A stretch of 5,313 nucleotides of DNA from Deltaproteobacteria bacterium. Lineage in GTDB: Bacteria > Desulfobacterota > UBA8473. Within the stretch, counting starts at the first letter, position 1, and each line of letters starts with the position of its first letter. Under the pieces are notes generated by a model. It saw only the letters and a list, made by a program, of their open reading frames with translations, had not been told where the DNA came from and did not search any database. Location of the stretch: positions 1-5,313 of the forward strand of contig JAUXFK010000202.1 of assembly GCA_030623035.1 (NCBI GenBank). The letters are read 5' to 3'. Shown in pieces: positions 1 to 5,197 of this stretch. The translations under genes and the position numbers were made by a program.

Positions 1-87
1 AATATTGCAAACAAAGGATGAAATAAGGAACAAGGAGTTATGCTAATCTTAAAAACAGCAATAACCTATTGTTTTTATTATAATTAT

Positions 88-107
88 GGCATTTTTCTAA
101 AAATGCC
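88..107. terminator. Perfect 9-bp hairpin upstream of the dehydrogenase; possible terminator of an upstream gene
   Basis: GGCATTTTT (88-96) and AAAAATGCC (99-107) are perfect reverse complements separated by CT; in practice the loop would open to about four bases. No T-run follows on either strand, so it is not a textbook intrinsic terminator. Its place, between the left edge and the first gene, would fit the end of an upstream transcript or an mRNA leader structure. The hairpin is seen directly; the role is inferred. Confidence 0.35.
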
Positions 108-166
108 GGAATCCAAATTTCCAGTAGTCTGAAATTACGCAACTGTTATTTTAAATCTTTATTCGC

Positions 167-211
167 TTGACAACCAGGAGAAAAATAGATAAATGGATTG
201 ATATATATAAT
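167..211 (+). promoter_or_regulatory. Candidate sigma-70 promoter elements for the acyl-CoA dehydrogenase operon
   Basis: A perfect TTGACA lies at 167-172. At the optimal 17-bp spacing the -10 position (190-195) reads TAAATG, a weak match. A perfect TATAAT lies at 206-211, but 33 bp from that -35 and without a good -35 of its own. The A+T-rich stretch just before the first gene's ribosome-binding site is a plausible promoter, but the exact pairing cannot be decided from sequence. No clear operator palindrome was found next to it. Confidence 0.35.
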
Positions 212-241
212 CAATAAATAAATCATGAGGAGGGAGGTTGA

Positions 242-1390
242 ATGGATTTCAAGTTTACGGAAGAGCAAGAAATACTGAGAAAGTCAGTTAGAGATTTTAT
301 GGACAAGGAATGTCCGAGAGAATACATCAGGGAATTGGATGAAAAAGAGGAATTTCCTTCTGGCCTGTACAAAAAAATGGCGGAATTGGGTTGGTTTGGA
401 CTGCCCTTTTCTGAAGAGTATGGAGGAAGTAACTGCGGTGCTGTTGATTTTATTATTATCGGTGAGGAACTCTGTCGTTTATCTTATGAGATAGGGGCTG
501 GATACGGGATGCCTATCTTCAATGCCCTGACTCTGGTACACCATGGTACAGAAGAGCAGAAAAAGAAATATATACCCAGAGTAATTAATGGAGAGATCAT
601 GTGGTCTATATGCTTGACTGAACCCAATGCAGGATCTGACGTTGCTTCTCTGGTTACATCTGCCGTGCCTAAAGGGGATGAATTCATTGTAAACGGTCAA
701 AAGGTCTTCATTACAGGGGCAGATGTGGCAGATATTATGACCATTGCTCTTAGAACTGACAAAGATCTGCCGAGGCACAAAGGGATCAGCATGTTTCTTC
801 TTGACCCAAAATCTCCTGGAATCAGTATTCGTGTAATCAAGACCCTTGGAAGGAGGATTATCCATCCTACCGAGATATTTTTTGATGATGTAAAGGTTCC
901 GAAGGAAAACCTTATTGGTGAGTTGAACGGAGGTTGGAATGTTCTTATGGCGGGCTTAGAATTGGAGAGGCTTTTTGCATGTGCAGGATATATAGGAAAT
1001 GCCCAGACTGTAGTTGATGATGCCCTGGAACATGCAAAGCAGAGGGTACAGTTTGGCCGTCCCATAGGAACGTTTCAGGCTATAGGTCATATGCTTGCTG
1101 ATATGCAGACACAAGTTGATGCAGCCAGGCTTTTGACCTACCGTGCAGCCTGGATGATCGATCAGGGGGTTCCATGTATGAGGGAGGTATCCATGGCAAA
1201 GCTTTATGGATCTGAGGCACTCGCCAAGCTGACAAATCAGGGTATGCAAATAATGGGCGGATACGGTTATTCCATGGAATATGATATGCAAAGATACTTT
1301 AGAGATGCCCGTATAGTAACAGTAAGTGCCGGGTCTTCTCAGATGCAAAGGACCATCATTGCAAGAACAATGGGTCTGAAAGTAAAATAG
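242..1390 (+). CDS. Acyl-CoA dehydrogenase, isovaleryl/long-chain-type active site (382 aa)
   Basis: A soluble FAD flavoprotein that would form a trans-2,3 double bond in an acyl-CoA, passing electrons to an electron-transfer flavoprotein. Length is normal for the family and all three regions are present: N-terminal helices (1-120), middle beta domain with LTEPNAGSD (125-133) and NGQKVFITGA (151-160), and C-terminal helices with RVQFGRPIGTFQA (268-280) and MGGYGYSMEY (338-347). The usual catalytic Glu before the C-terminal Gly is Ala (VSAGSSQMQR, Ala363). Glu242 in LELERL matches the position of the catalytic Glu of isovaleryl-CoA (Glu254) and long-chain (Glu261) dehydrogenases, so the enzyme is probably active with a helix-G base. 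ATG 242 is preceded by AGGAGGGAGG at 228-237. It opens a same-strand cluster with the B12 mutase, suggesting it handles the mutase's substrate or product. Family is certain; the branched-chain preference is inferred. Confidence 0.95.
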   Translation: MDFKFTEEQEILRKSVRDFMDKECPREYIRELDEKEEFPSGLYKKMAELGWFGLPFSEEYGGSNCGAVDFIIIGEELCRLSYEIGAGYGMPIFNALTLVHHGTEEQKKKYIPRVINGEIMWSICLTEPNAGSDVASLVTSAVPKGDEFIVNGQKVFITGADVADIMTIALRTDKDLPRHKGISMFLLDPKSPGISIRVIKTLGRRIIHPTEIFFDDVKVPKENLIGELNGGWNVLMAGLELERLFACAGYIGNAQTVVDDALEHAKQRVQFGRPIGTFQAIGHMLADMQTQVDAARLLTYRAAWMIDQGVPCMREVSMAKLYGSEALAKLTNQGMQIMGGYGYSMEYDMQRYFRDARIVTVSAGSSQMQRTIIARTMGLKVK

Positions 1391-1435
1391 CTCTTTTAAA
1401 AGCAAACCCTTATCGTTCTTTCTGCTAAAAGAGTT
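1389..1435 (+). other. Weak stem-loop directly after the dehydrogenase stop
   Basis: CTCTTTTA (1391-1398) pairs perfectly with TAAAAGAG (1426-1433), extendable by a G-U and an A-U pair to about 10 bp, around a 27-nt loop. The stem is A+T-rich and no T-run follows, so it is a poor terminator. It might stabilise the 3' end or reduce read-through into the hydrolase gene in this 149-bp gap. The pairing is seen; the role is a guess. Confidence 0.25.
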
Positions 1436-1524
1436 ACAAACGAATTGCTCGTGGCATACGGACTTTAAATATATTTTTAAGGTAAAAAAGAGCAGGGTGA
1501 TAAAGACGATAAAACAAGTCTTTC

Positions 1525-1530
1525 AGGAAG
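1525..1530 (+). promoter_or_regulatory. Ribosome-binding site supporting the GTG start at 1540
   Basis: AGGAAG lies nine bases before GTG 1540. An in-frame TAA sits immediately before the GTG (1537-1539), so the reading frame cannot begin earlier. Confidence 0.6.
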
Positions 1531-1539
1531 ATTCTATAA

Positions 1540-2292
1540 GTGAAACATATCACATTGATCAAAGGAGGCTTCTCAAATTGTTATCTGATAAAAGAGGAAG
1601 ATACTCTTATACTTGTTGATGTTGGATCCTCAAATGAAGTGAAAGAGATTATGAAGCGGTTATCTGATTCTTCTGATAATAAAAGACGACAGCCGATCGT
1701 TATCATATCAACCCATTTTCATATTGACCATATTGCAGGGATATCATACCTCCTGTGTAATTTTCCTGATGCTGAGGTCGCATTTTATAAAAAGGTTAAG
1801 GATTTTTTGACTAGGAAGGAGAAGTTATCTATCCCCTCAATCATGTCCTGGTTTGGAAACCTGCCACCGGTATATCTTAGGCAGGAACGCCACATACCAT
1901 CCCTGATCGAGATAAAGAAGGATGACAGGGTAGGGATACCTTTACCTCTGCTGAGAAGAAAAGTATCTTTAAAATATGAAGTGAATCACTGGCTGGAGGA
2001 TGGGGACACTATCCCACATGCCGGTGATTGGAGGGTGATATCAACACCAGGGCATACTCCTGACAGCGCTTGTCTATGGTGTGAAAAGGACAATGCCCTT
2101 ATCTCGGGTGATACGATCATTAATATGGCTGGAAAGGGAGAATTGAACCTTTTTTGCTGTGACTATTTAAAAGAAAAGGAATCTTTCAGCAAACTGAAAT
2201 CTTTCTTCAATGTAAAGAATCTCTACCCTGGACATGGAAATCCGATTGAATATAAGGATGATCTCTTGTCTGAGGTTAAAATTAGAAAATAG
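1540..2292 (+). CDS. Metallo-beta-lactamase-fold hydrolase (250 aa, GTG start)
   Basis: A dinuclear-metal hydrolase of the glyoxalase II / MBL superfamily. The metal-site residues are complete: HFHIDH (His59, His61, Asp63, His64), His172 in STPGHTPDS, the bridging Asp191 in ISGDTI, and His232 in YPGHGNP. The N-terminal strands (residues 1-30) are the expected start of the fold, which supports the GTG. Between about residues 85 and 150 lies a Lys/Arg-rich segment longer than the simplest members have at this place, probably a lid that shapes substrate entry. No signal peptide is seen, so it should be cytoplasmic. It sits 149 bp after the dehydrogenase and 107 bp before the mutase on the same strand. 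Thioester or lactone hydrolysis in the same pathway is plausible, but MBL sequences rarely reveal their substrate. Fold and metal site are firm; the substrate is unknown. Confidence 0.9.
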   Translation: MKHITLIKGGFSNCYLIKEEDTLILVDVGSSNEVKEIMKRLSDSSDNKRRQPIVIISTHFHIDHIAGISYLLCNFPDAEVAFYKKVKDFLTRKEKLSIPSIMSWFGNLPPVYLRQERHIPSLIEIKKDDRVGIPLPLLRRKVSLKYEVNHWLEDGDTIPHAGDWRVISTPGHTPDSACLWCEKDNALISGDTIINMAGKGELNLFCCDYLKEKESFSKLKSFFNVKNLYPGHGNPIEYKDDLLSEVKIRK

Positions 2293-2399
2293 GATATAAT
2301 ATAGTCTATAAAATAACTCAATAATTTTTCTCAATGACCATTAAATTATTATTTGGCAAAACCCTTAGAAATGGAATGTGGACATAATGGGAGGTAAGG

Positions 2400-4070
2400 A
2401 TGTTTAAAGAAGAGGTATTAAAAGAGATCGAGCGGTTAAACAGTGAACATGAATCAAATGTAAAAGAGGTATTAAAGAGATTTTCTATAGAAGAGGAAGA
2501 ACTGAAGACCTTGTCAGGATTGCCTTTAAAGCCGGTTTACACTCCTCTTGATATTAAGGGCAATGATTTTTTGGAAGATATTTCATTTCCGGGTCTCTAT
2601 CCTTTCACAAGGGGGATTACTCCAATGGGTTACAGGACAAAGGAATGGACTGTCAGGCAGGTGGTTGGATTGGGAACCGCTGAGGAGACGAATGAGCGGT
2701 TGAAGTACCTCTTTAACCAGGGACAGACGGGTTTCAGTGTCTGTGGTATGGGTTATCAGCCTTATGAGTCTTCTGATGAACGCACTTTTGGCATTCTAGG
2801 TAGAGGAGGGGTATGGATAGAGACCCTGGCAGATATAGAAACTCTTTTCGATGGTATTGACATGTCTAAAATAAGTATCAATCAGATTGGATTCTCGATA
2901 CCGGTATTTGCAATGATTATTGCAGAAGCAAAGAGAAAGGGCGTGGATTTAAAGACCCTATCCGGTACGATTCAGAACGTTGTTTTACCGATTGGTGAAG
3001 ATTTTGAAGTTAAGGGCAATGGATCGGTTGATATTATTGAGTACTGTGCAAAGAATCTGCCAAAATGGAACCATACCAGTATCTCTGTCAGGAACAATCG
3101 CGATGAAGGCGTCACAGCTCCTCAAGAGATTGCCTTTGGAATCTATCTTGGGGCATTTACTCTTGAGTCAGTAATATCGAGGGGGCTGGATGTGGATGAA
3201 ATTGCACCCAGGATATCCTTTTTCCTCAGTTCAGAAAATGACTTCCTTGAGGAAGTAGCCAAATTTCGAGCAATACGAAGGTTGTGGGCGAGAACTGTCA
3301 AAGAAAGATTCAAGGCAAAGAATCCCAGATCATGGTTGATGCGTTTTCATGTCCAGACCACAGCGCTTAACTTAACAGCGCAACAGCCTCTTAATAATAT
3401 AATCCGCTCTACGATTCATGCACTTGCGGCTGTATTAGGTGGTGCACAGTCAATGTCTGTAAATTCCTTTGATGAGGCCCTGGCAGTACCTACTAAAGCT
3501 TCGGCTACCCTGTCTCTTCGTACCCAACAGATCATTGCCTTAGAAAGCGGAGCTTCGAATGTTTTGGATCCCCTTGGCGGCTCGTATTGTATCGAATCTC
3601 TAACGGATCAGCTTGAAGAAAAAGCCCTGGACATACTTAATGAGATGGAGGCCCTATCGCCACACAAGTGCTTTCAGTATATCAAAGATAAGGGCAATGA
3701 CGCATGTTATACCAGGCAAAAGGCTATAGACAACGATGAAATGCCTGTGGTAGGCGTAAATCGATTTGCTATGGAAGATGACATAGGTGAAGTGGATCAA
3801 TGGAGTGTTGATCTCCTGAAGTACGATCCCACATGGAGAGAGAAACAGATCAAAAGGCTCAATCGAGTGAAAAAAGAAAGAGACCCTCAAAAGGCTGAGA
3901 AAGCAAAGAAGATGTTGGAGGATGCATATAGGGATAAGGTAAACATAATAGAGCCTATGATAGAAGCTGTTCAGGCATATCTAAGTATAGGTGAGATTGT
4001 AAAGGTAAGAGAAAGGGTCTATGGCCCGCTAAACATGGACCATATAATGGGCTGTTTTTTTGGCGTGTAA
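2400..4070 (+). CDS. B12-dependent acyl-CoA mutase, large (catalytic) subunit; divergent methylmalonyl-CoA-mutase family (556 aa)
   Basis: This is the TIM-barrel subunit that binds acyl-CoA and adenosylcobalamin and carries out radical carbon-skeleton rearrangement. Length fits a two-subunit type (about 560 aa, as in HcmA/IcmA) without the fused B12 domain, which the next gene encodes. Family landmarks: YPFTRG (67-72), WTVRQ (83-87), GTIQN (189-193), PKWN (221-224), ISFFLSSENDF (272-282), RLWAR (294-298), KNPRSW (307-312), FHVQT (316-320), LTAQQPLNN (325-333), FDEALA (357-362), DPLGGSY (390-396). His317, Gln319 and Glu359-Ala360 match the cofactor-pocket His328, Gln330 and Glu370-Ala371 of P. 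shermanii MutB. Substrate residues differ: Tyr89 is Val88, His244 is Asn232, and Arg207 is lost in a region about 7 residues short (194-214). It is therefore unlikely to be a true methylmalonyl-CoA mutase; the substrate is unknown. ATG 2400 follows GGGAGG (2389-2394). It may share a transcript with the genes around it. Confidence 0.93.
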   Translation: MFKEEVLKEIERLNSEHESNVKEVLKRFSIEEEELKTLSGLPLKPVYTPLDIKGNDFLEDISFPGLYPFTRGITPMGYRTKEWTVRQVVGLGTAEETNERLKYLFNQGQTGFSVCGMGYQPYESSDERTFGILGRGGVWIETLADIETLFDGIDMSKISINQIGFSIPVFAMIIAEAKRKGVDLKTLSGTIQNVVLPIGEDFEVKGNGSVDIIEYCAKNLPKWNHTSISVRNNRDEGVTAPQEIAFGIYLGAFTLESVISRGLDVDEIAPRISFFLSSENDFLEEVAKFRAIRRLWARTVKERFKAKNPRSWLMRFHVQTTALNLTAQQPLNNIIRSTIHALAAVLGGAQSMSVNSFDEALAVPTKASATLSLRTQQIIALESGASNVLDPLGGSYCIESLTDQLEEKALDILNEMEALSPHKCFQYIKDKGNDACYTRQKAIDNDEMPVVGVNRFAMEDDIGEVDQWSVDLLKYDPTWREKQIKRLNRVKKERDPQKAEKAKKMLEDAYRDKVNIIEPMIEAVQAYLSIGEIVKVRERVYGPLNMDHIMGCFFGV

Positions 4071-4109
4071 CCTGCTATTTCCCCTGGTTAATAAATTTAA
4101 ACGGTTCTT

Positions 4110-4115
4110 AGGAGG
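4110..4115 (+). promoter_or_regulatory. Strong ribosome-binding site that fixes the TTG start at 4122
   Basis: AGGAGG lies six bases before TTG 4122. An in-frame TGA at 4116-4118 excludes any earlier start, and the next in-frame Met would cut away the cobalamin-ligating His, so TTG is the start. The strong site may compensate for the rare start codon. Confidence 0.75.
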
Positions 4116-4121
4116 TGAAAA

Positions 4122-4511
4122 TTGAAGGGTAATAAGAAGATTAGAGTATTGCTTGTTGCAGACAGTCTGGGCCACTCAACCGGATATTATGTTGTTGCAA
4201 AAGGGTTGAGAGAGGCAGGTATAGAGGTGATCATGGGTGGTTTTCAGACACCCGGTCAGATAGTCGAATCAGCCGTTCAAGAAGATGTAGGCTTCATAGG
4301 GTATCGAATTATGGACGGTGCCCCTGATGTCCTTGTACAAAGATTGATGGAGTTACTTAAAGAGAGAGATGTTCGCGATATCAAGGTAATCCTGGGCGGT
4401 ATTATTCCCCCCCCGATAATGCCTGAGCTGAGAGCAATGGGTATAGAAGGGATATTTACCCCCGGAACAAAGATTTCAGCTATTGTGGATTATATCAATA
4501 GTAAGATGTGA
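4122..4511 (+). CDS. B12-binding small subunit of the acyl-CoA mutase (129 aa, TTG start)
   Basis: A stand-alone Rossmann-like cobalamin-binding domain, partner of the large subunit encoded 51 bp upstream. Length matches HcmB/IcmB-type small subunits (about 130-140 aa). Hallmarks: strand IRVLLVA (7-13), the loop with His18 that should ligate cobalt from below, Gly21, the helix VVAKGLREAG (24-33), GGFQTP (39-44), AVQEDVGFIG (51-60), LGGIIP (91-96), PELRAMG (101-107) and FTPGT (112-116). Against the classic DxHxxG motif the Asp position is Leu16 (SLGHSTG), the Lys found a few residues upstream in MutB (Lys604) is absent, and the cofactor-tail SSL/SxL motif reads YRIMDG (61-66). His18, Gly21 and the GG turn are kept, so cobalamin binding remains likely, but its local chemistry should differ. 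The divergence parallels that of the large subunit, which suggests co-evolution rather than random decay. Confidence 0.92.
   Translation: MKGNKKIRVLLVADSLGHSTGYYVVAKGLREAGIEVIMGGFQTPGQIVESAVQEDVGFIGYRIMDGAPDVLVQRLMELLKERDVRDIKVILGGIIPPPIMPELRAMGIEGIFTPGTKISAIVDYINSKM
4407..4414 (+). repeat. Eight-base poly-C tract inside the small-subunit gene
   Basis: A run of eight C encodes Pro96-Pro97 and most of Pro98. The frame is intact on both sides: GGII before it and PEL after it align with the family without an indel. Such a tract could slip during replication or sequencing, but nothing here shows that it does. Confidence 0.5.
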
Positions 4512-4596
4512 GTATTGCACTCAAACAGGTTTGTGTGTTATTGGGGAGAAAAGGGGGCGTTGGTTTTGAAGATAAAATAGTAGAAGAGGCTTTGGC

Positions 4597-4842
4597 ATGA
4601 TAAAGAAACTACTCCTCGGGATAGCGATTGGATTAATCTTGTTTTTTGTCTTTCTTTATTTAGAAGGGGGAAGAATCATAACAGGGTTTAGTACAAAGGC
4701 GCAAAAGATAGGTAATGAGCTTGAACGGTCAGAACAAGAAGTAAAAAAATTTCAAAGAAAAGTAAGTAAAGACGCGGAAAAAAGATATGAAAAGCTTAAA
4801 GATTGGTTCGACAAGACATATGATTCCAGCCTTAATGACTGA
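4597..4842 (+). CDS. Small membrane-anchored protein with a charged, coiled-coil-like tail (81 aa), function unknown
   Basis: I do not recognise a family. Residues 1-4 are MIKK; residues 5-22 form one hydrophobic helix suited to a membrane anchor or uncleaved signal. Residues 33-72 are strongly charged, rich in Lys, Glu, Arg and Gln, without proline, and likely form a long helix or coiled coil (ELERSEQEVKKFQRKVSKDA). A short acidic tail ends LND. The start has GAGG (4586-4589) seven bases upstream. It lies 85 bp after the mutase small subunit on the same strand and 32 bp from the convergent acylphosphatase, so it is either the operon's last gene or a separate small unit. It vaguely resembles short YtxH-like or membrane-tethered coiled-coil proteins, but that is only a similarity of composition. 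Coding is supported by the start, the structured composition and the tight packing. Confidence 0.65.
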   Translation: MIKKLLLGIAIGLILFFVFLYLEGGRIITGFSTKAQKIGNELERSEQEVKKFQRKVSKDAEKRYEKLKDWFDKTYDSSLND

Positions 4843-4874
4843 TTAACGCAATGAAAAGGGTTTGAAAGGTGGTA

Positions 4875-5153
4875 TTAAAATCTTATGGAAAAACCATCAA
4901 ATTCTTCTTTATATTCATGCCATGTTATGGTTACATCTTTCACTATTGCTCTAATAGGGCCGTGGTGACACCACTCAATTATGTCCCTGACGCTGTCTTG
5001 TTCTCCTTCAAAGACAGCGTCAACACCCCCACTTCTTAAATTTCTAACCCATTCTTTAACGCCTAATATTCTTGCTTCATATTGAGTTTCAGCACGAAAA
5101 CAGACCCCCTGAACTCTTCCTTCCACTATGACATGGGCTCTGGTTTTAGGCAT
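4875..5153 (-). CDS. acyP: Acylphosphatase (92 aa)
   Basis: A small cytosolic enzyme that hydrolyses acyl phosphates such as acetyl phosphate or carbamoyl phosphate. Residues 10-20 (VEGRVQGVCFR) match the family's first signature, with catalytic Arg20 binding the phosphate. Residues 35-46 (WVRNLRSGGVDA) match the second, with catalytic Asn38; Glu34 stands where Gly is usual. The chain ends with the expected strand FDGFSIRF. Start choice: the open frame extends upstream to an ATG at 5222, but ATG 5151-5153 has AAGGAG eight bases before it and gives exactly the typical 90-95 residues. The extra 23 residues would read into the palindromic repeat at the right edge. It is transcribed towards the mutase cluster, with 32 bp between the stop codons and no clear bidirectional terminator. 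A functional link to the cluster is not evident; this is a common housekeeping gene. Confidence 0.93.
   Translation of the reverse strand: MPKTRAHVIVEGRVQGVCFRAETQYEARILGVKEWVRNLRSGGVDAVFEGEQDSVRDIIEWCHHGPIRAIVKDVTITWHEYKEEFDGFSIRF
4988..5022. repeat. Perfect 12-bp inverted repeat inside the acylphosphatase gene
   Basis: TGACGCTGTCTT (4988-4999) and AAGACAGCGTCA (5011-5022) are perfect reverse complements around an 11-nt loop. In the - strand mRNA the loop reads TGAAGGAGAAC and includes a GGAG. The arms encode parts of VDAVF and QDSVRD. It would form a strong hairpin in the coding region of the mRNA. The repeat is seen directly; any function is unknown. Confidence 0.6.
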
Positions 5154-5161
5154 TTTAATCT

Positions 5162-5167
5162 CTCCTT
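5162..5167 (-). promoter_or_regulatory. Ribosome-binding site that decides the acylphosphatase start
   Basis: On the - strand AAGGAG lies eight bases before ATG 5153-5151. This favours the 92-residue protein over the 115-residue reading that begins at 5222. Confidence 0.75.
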
Positions 5168-5197
5168 CAATGGGATTGTAGTTAGTGTTCATCCAGA

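Noticed and set aside
1..46. C-terminal end of an upstream gene (frame closing with TAA at 44-46)
   Set aside because: Only about 14 codons are visible, all three frames close within 46 bases, and none gives a recognisable protein end.
40..132. 30-codon open frame starting at ATG 40 after AAGGAG (32-37)
   Set aside because: The Shine-Dalgarno to start distance is only two bases, the peptide is Tyr/Phe-rich without recognisable features, and the frame runs through the hairpin at 88-107.
479..1405. Several antisense open frames (479-865, 484-687, 697-1065, 956-1405)
   Set aside because: They lie opposite the acyl-CoA dehydrogenase, whose frame is conserved end to end; their translations show no family motif and are mirror frames of the real gene.
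2295..2300. TATAAT between the hydrolase and mutase genes as an internal promoter
   Set aside because: The -10 is perfect, but there is no -35 at 16-18 bp (nearest TTGTCT is 23 bp away), and the gap is A+T-rich enough to give such matches by chance.
2320..2350. AATAATTT/AAATTATT inverted repeat as a terminator before the mutase
   Set aside because: The 8-bp stem is almost all A-T around a 15-nt loop and no T-run follows; it is too weak to call.
2980..3890. Small open frames inside the mutase gene (2980-3174 on +, 3654-3890 on -)
   Set aside because: They are fully inside the conserved mutase coding sequence in other frames, with no ribosome-binding site or motif of their own.
2400..4511. 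Calling the two-subunit enzyme methylmalonyl-CoA mutase (mutA/mutB or mcmA)
   Set aside because: Overall family similarity is clear, but Tyr89, Arg207 and His244 equivalents and the DxHxxG Asp are all changed, so the specific name and symbol are not supported.
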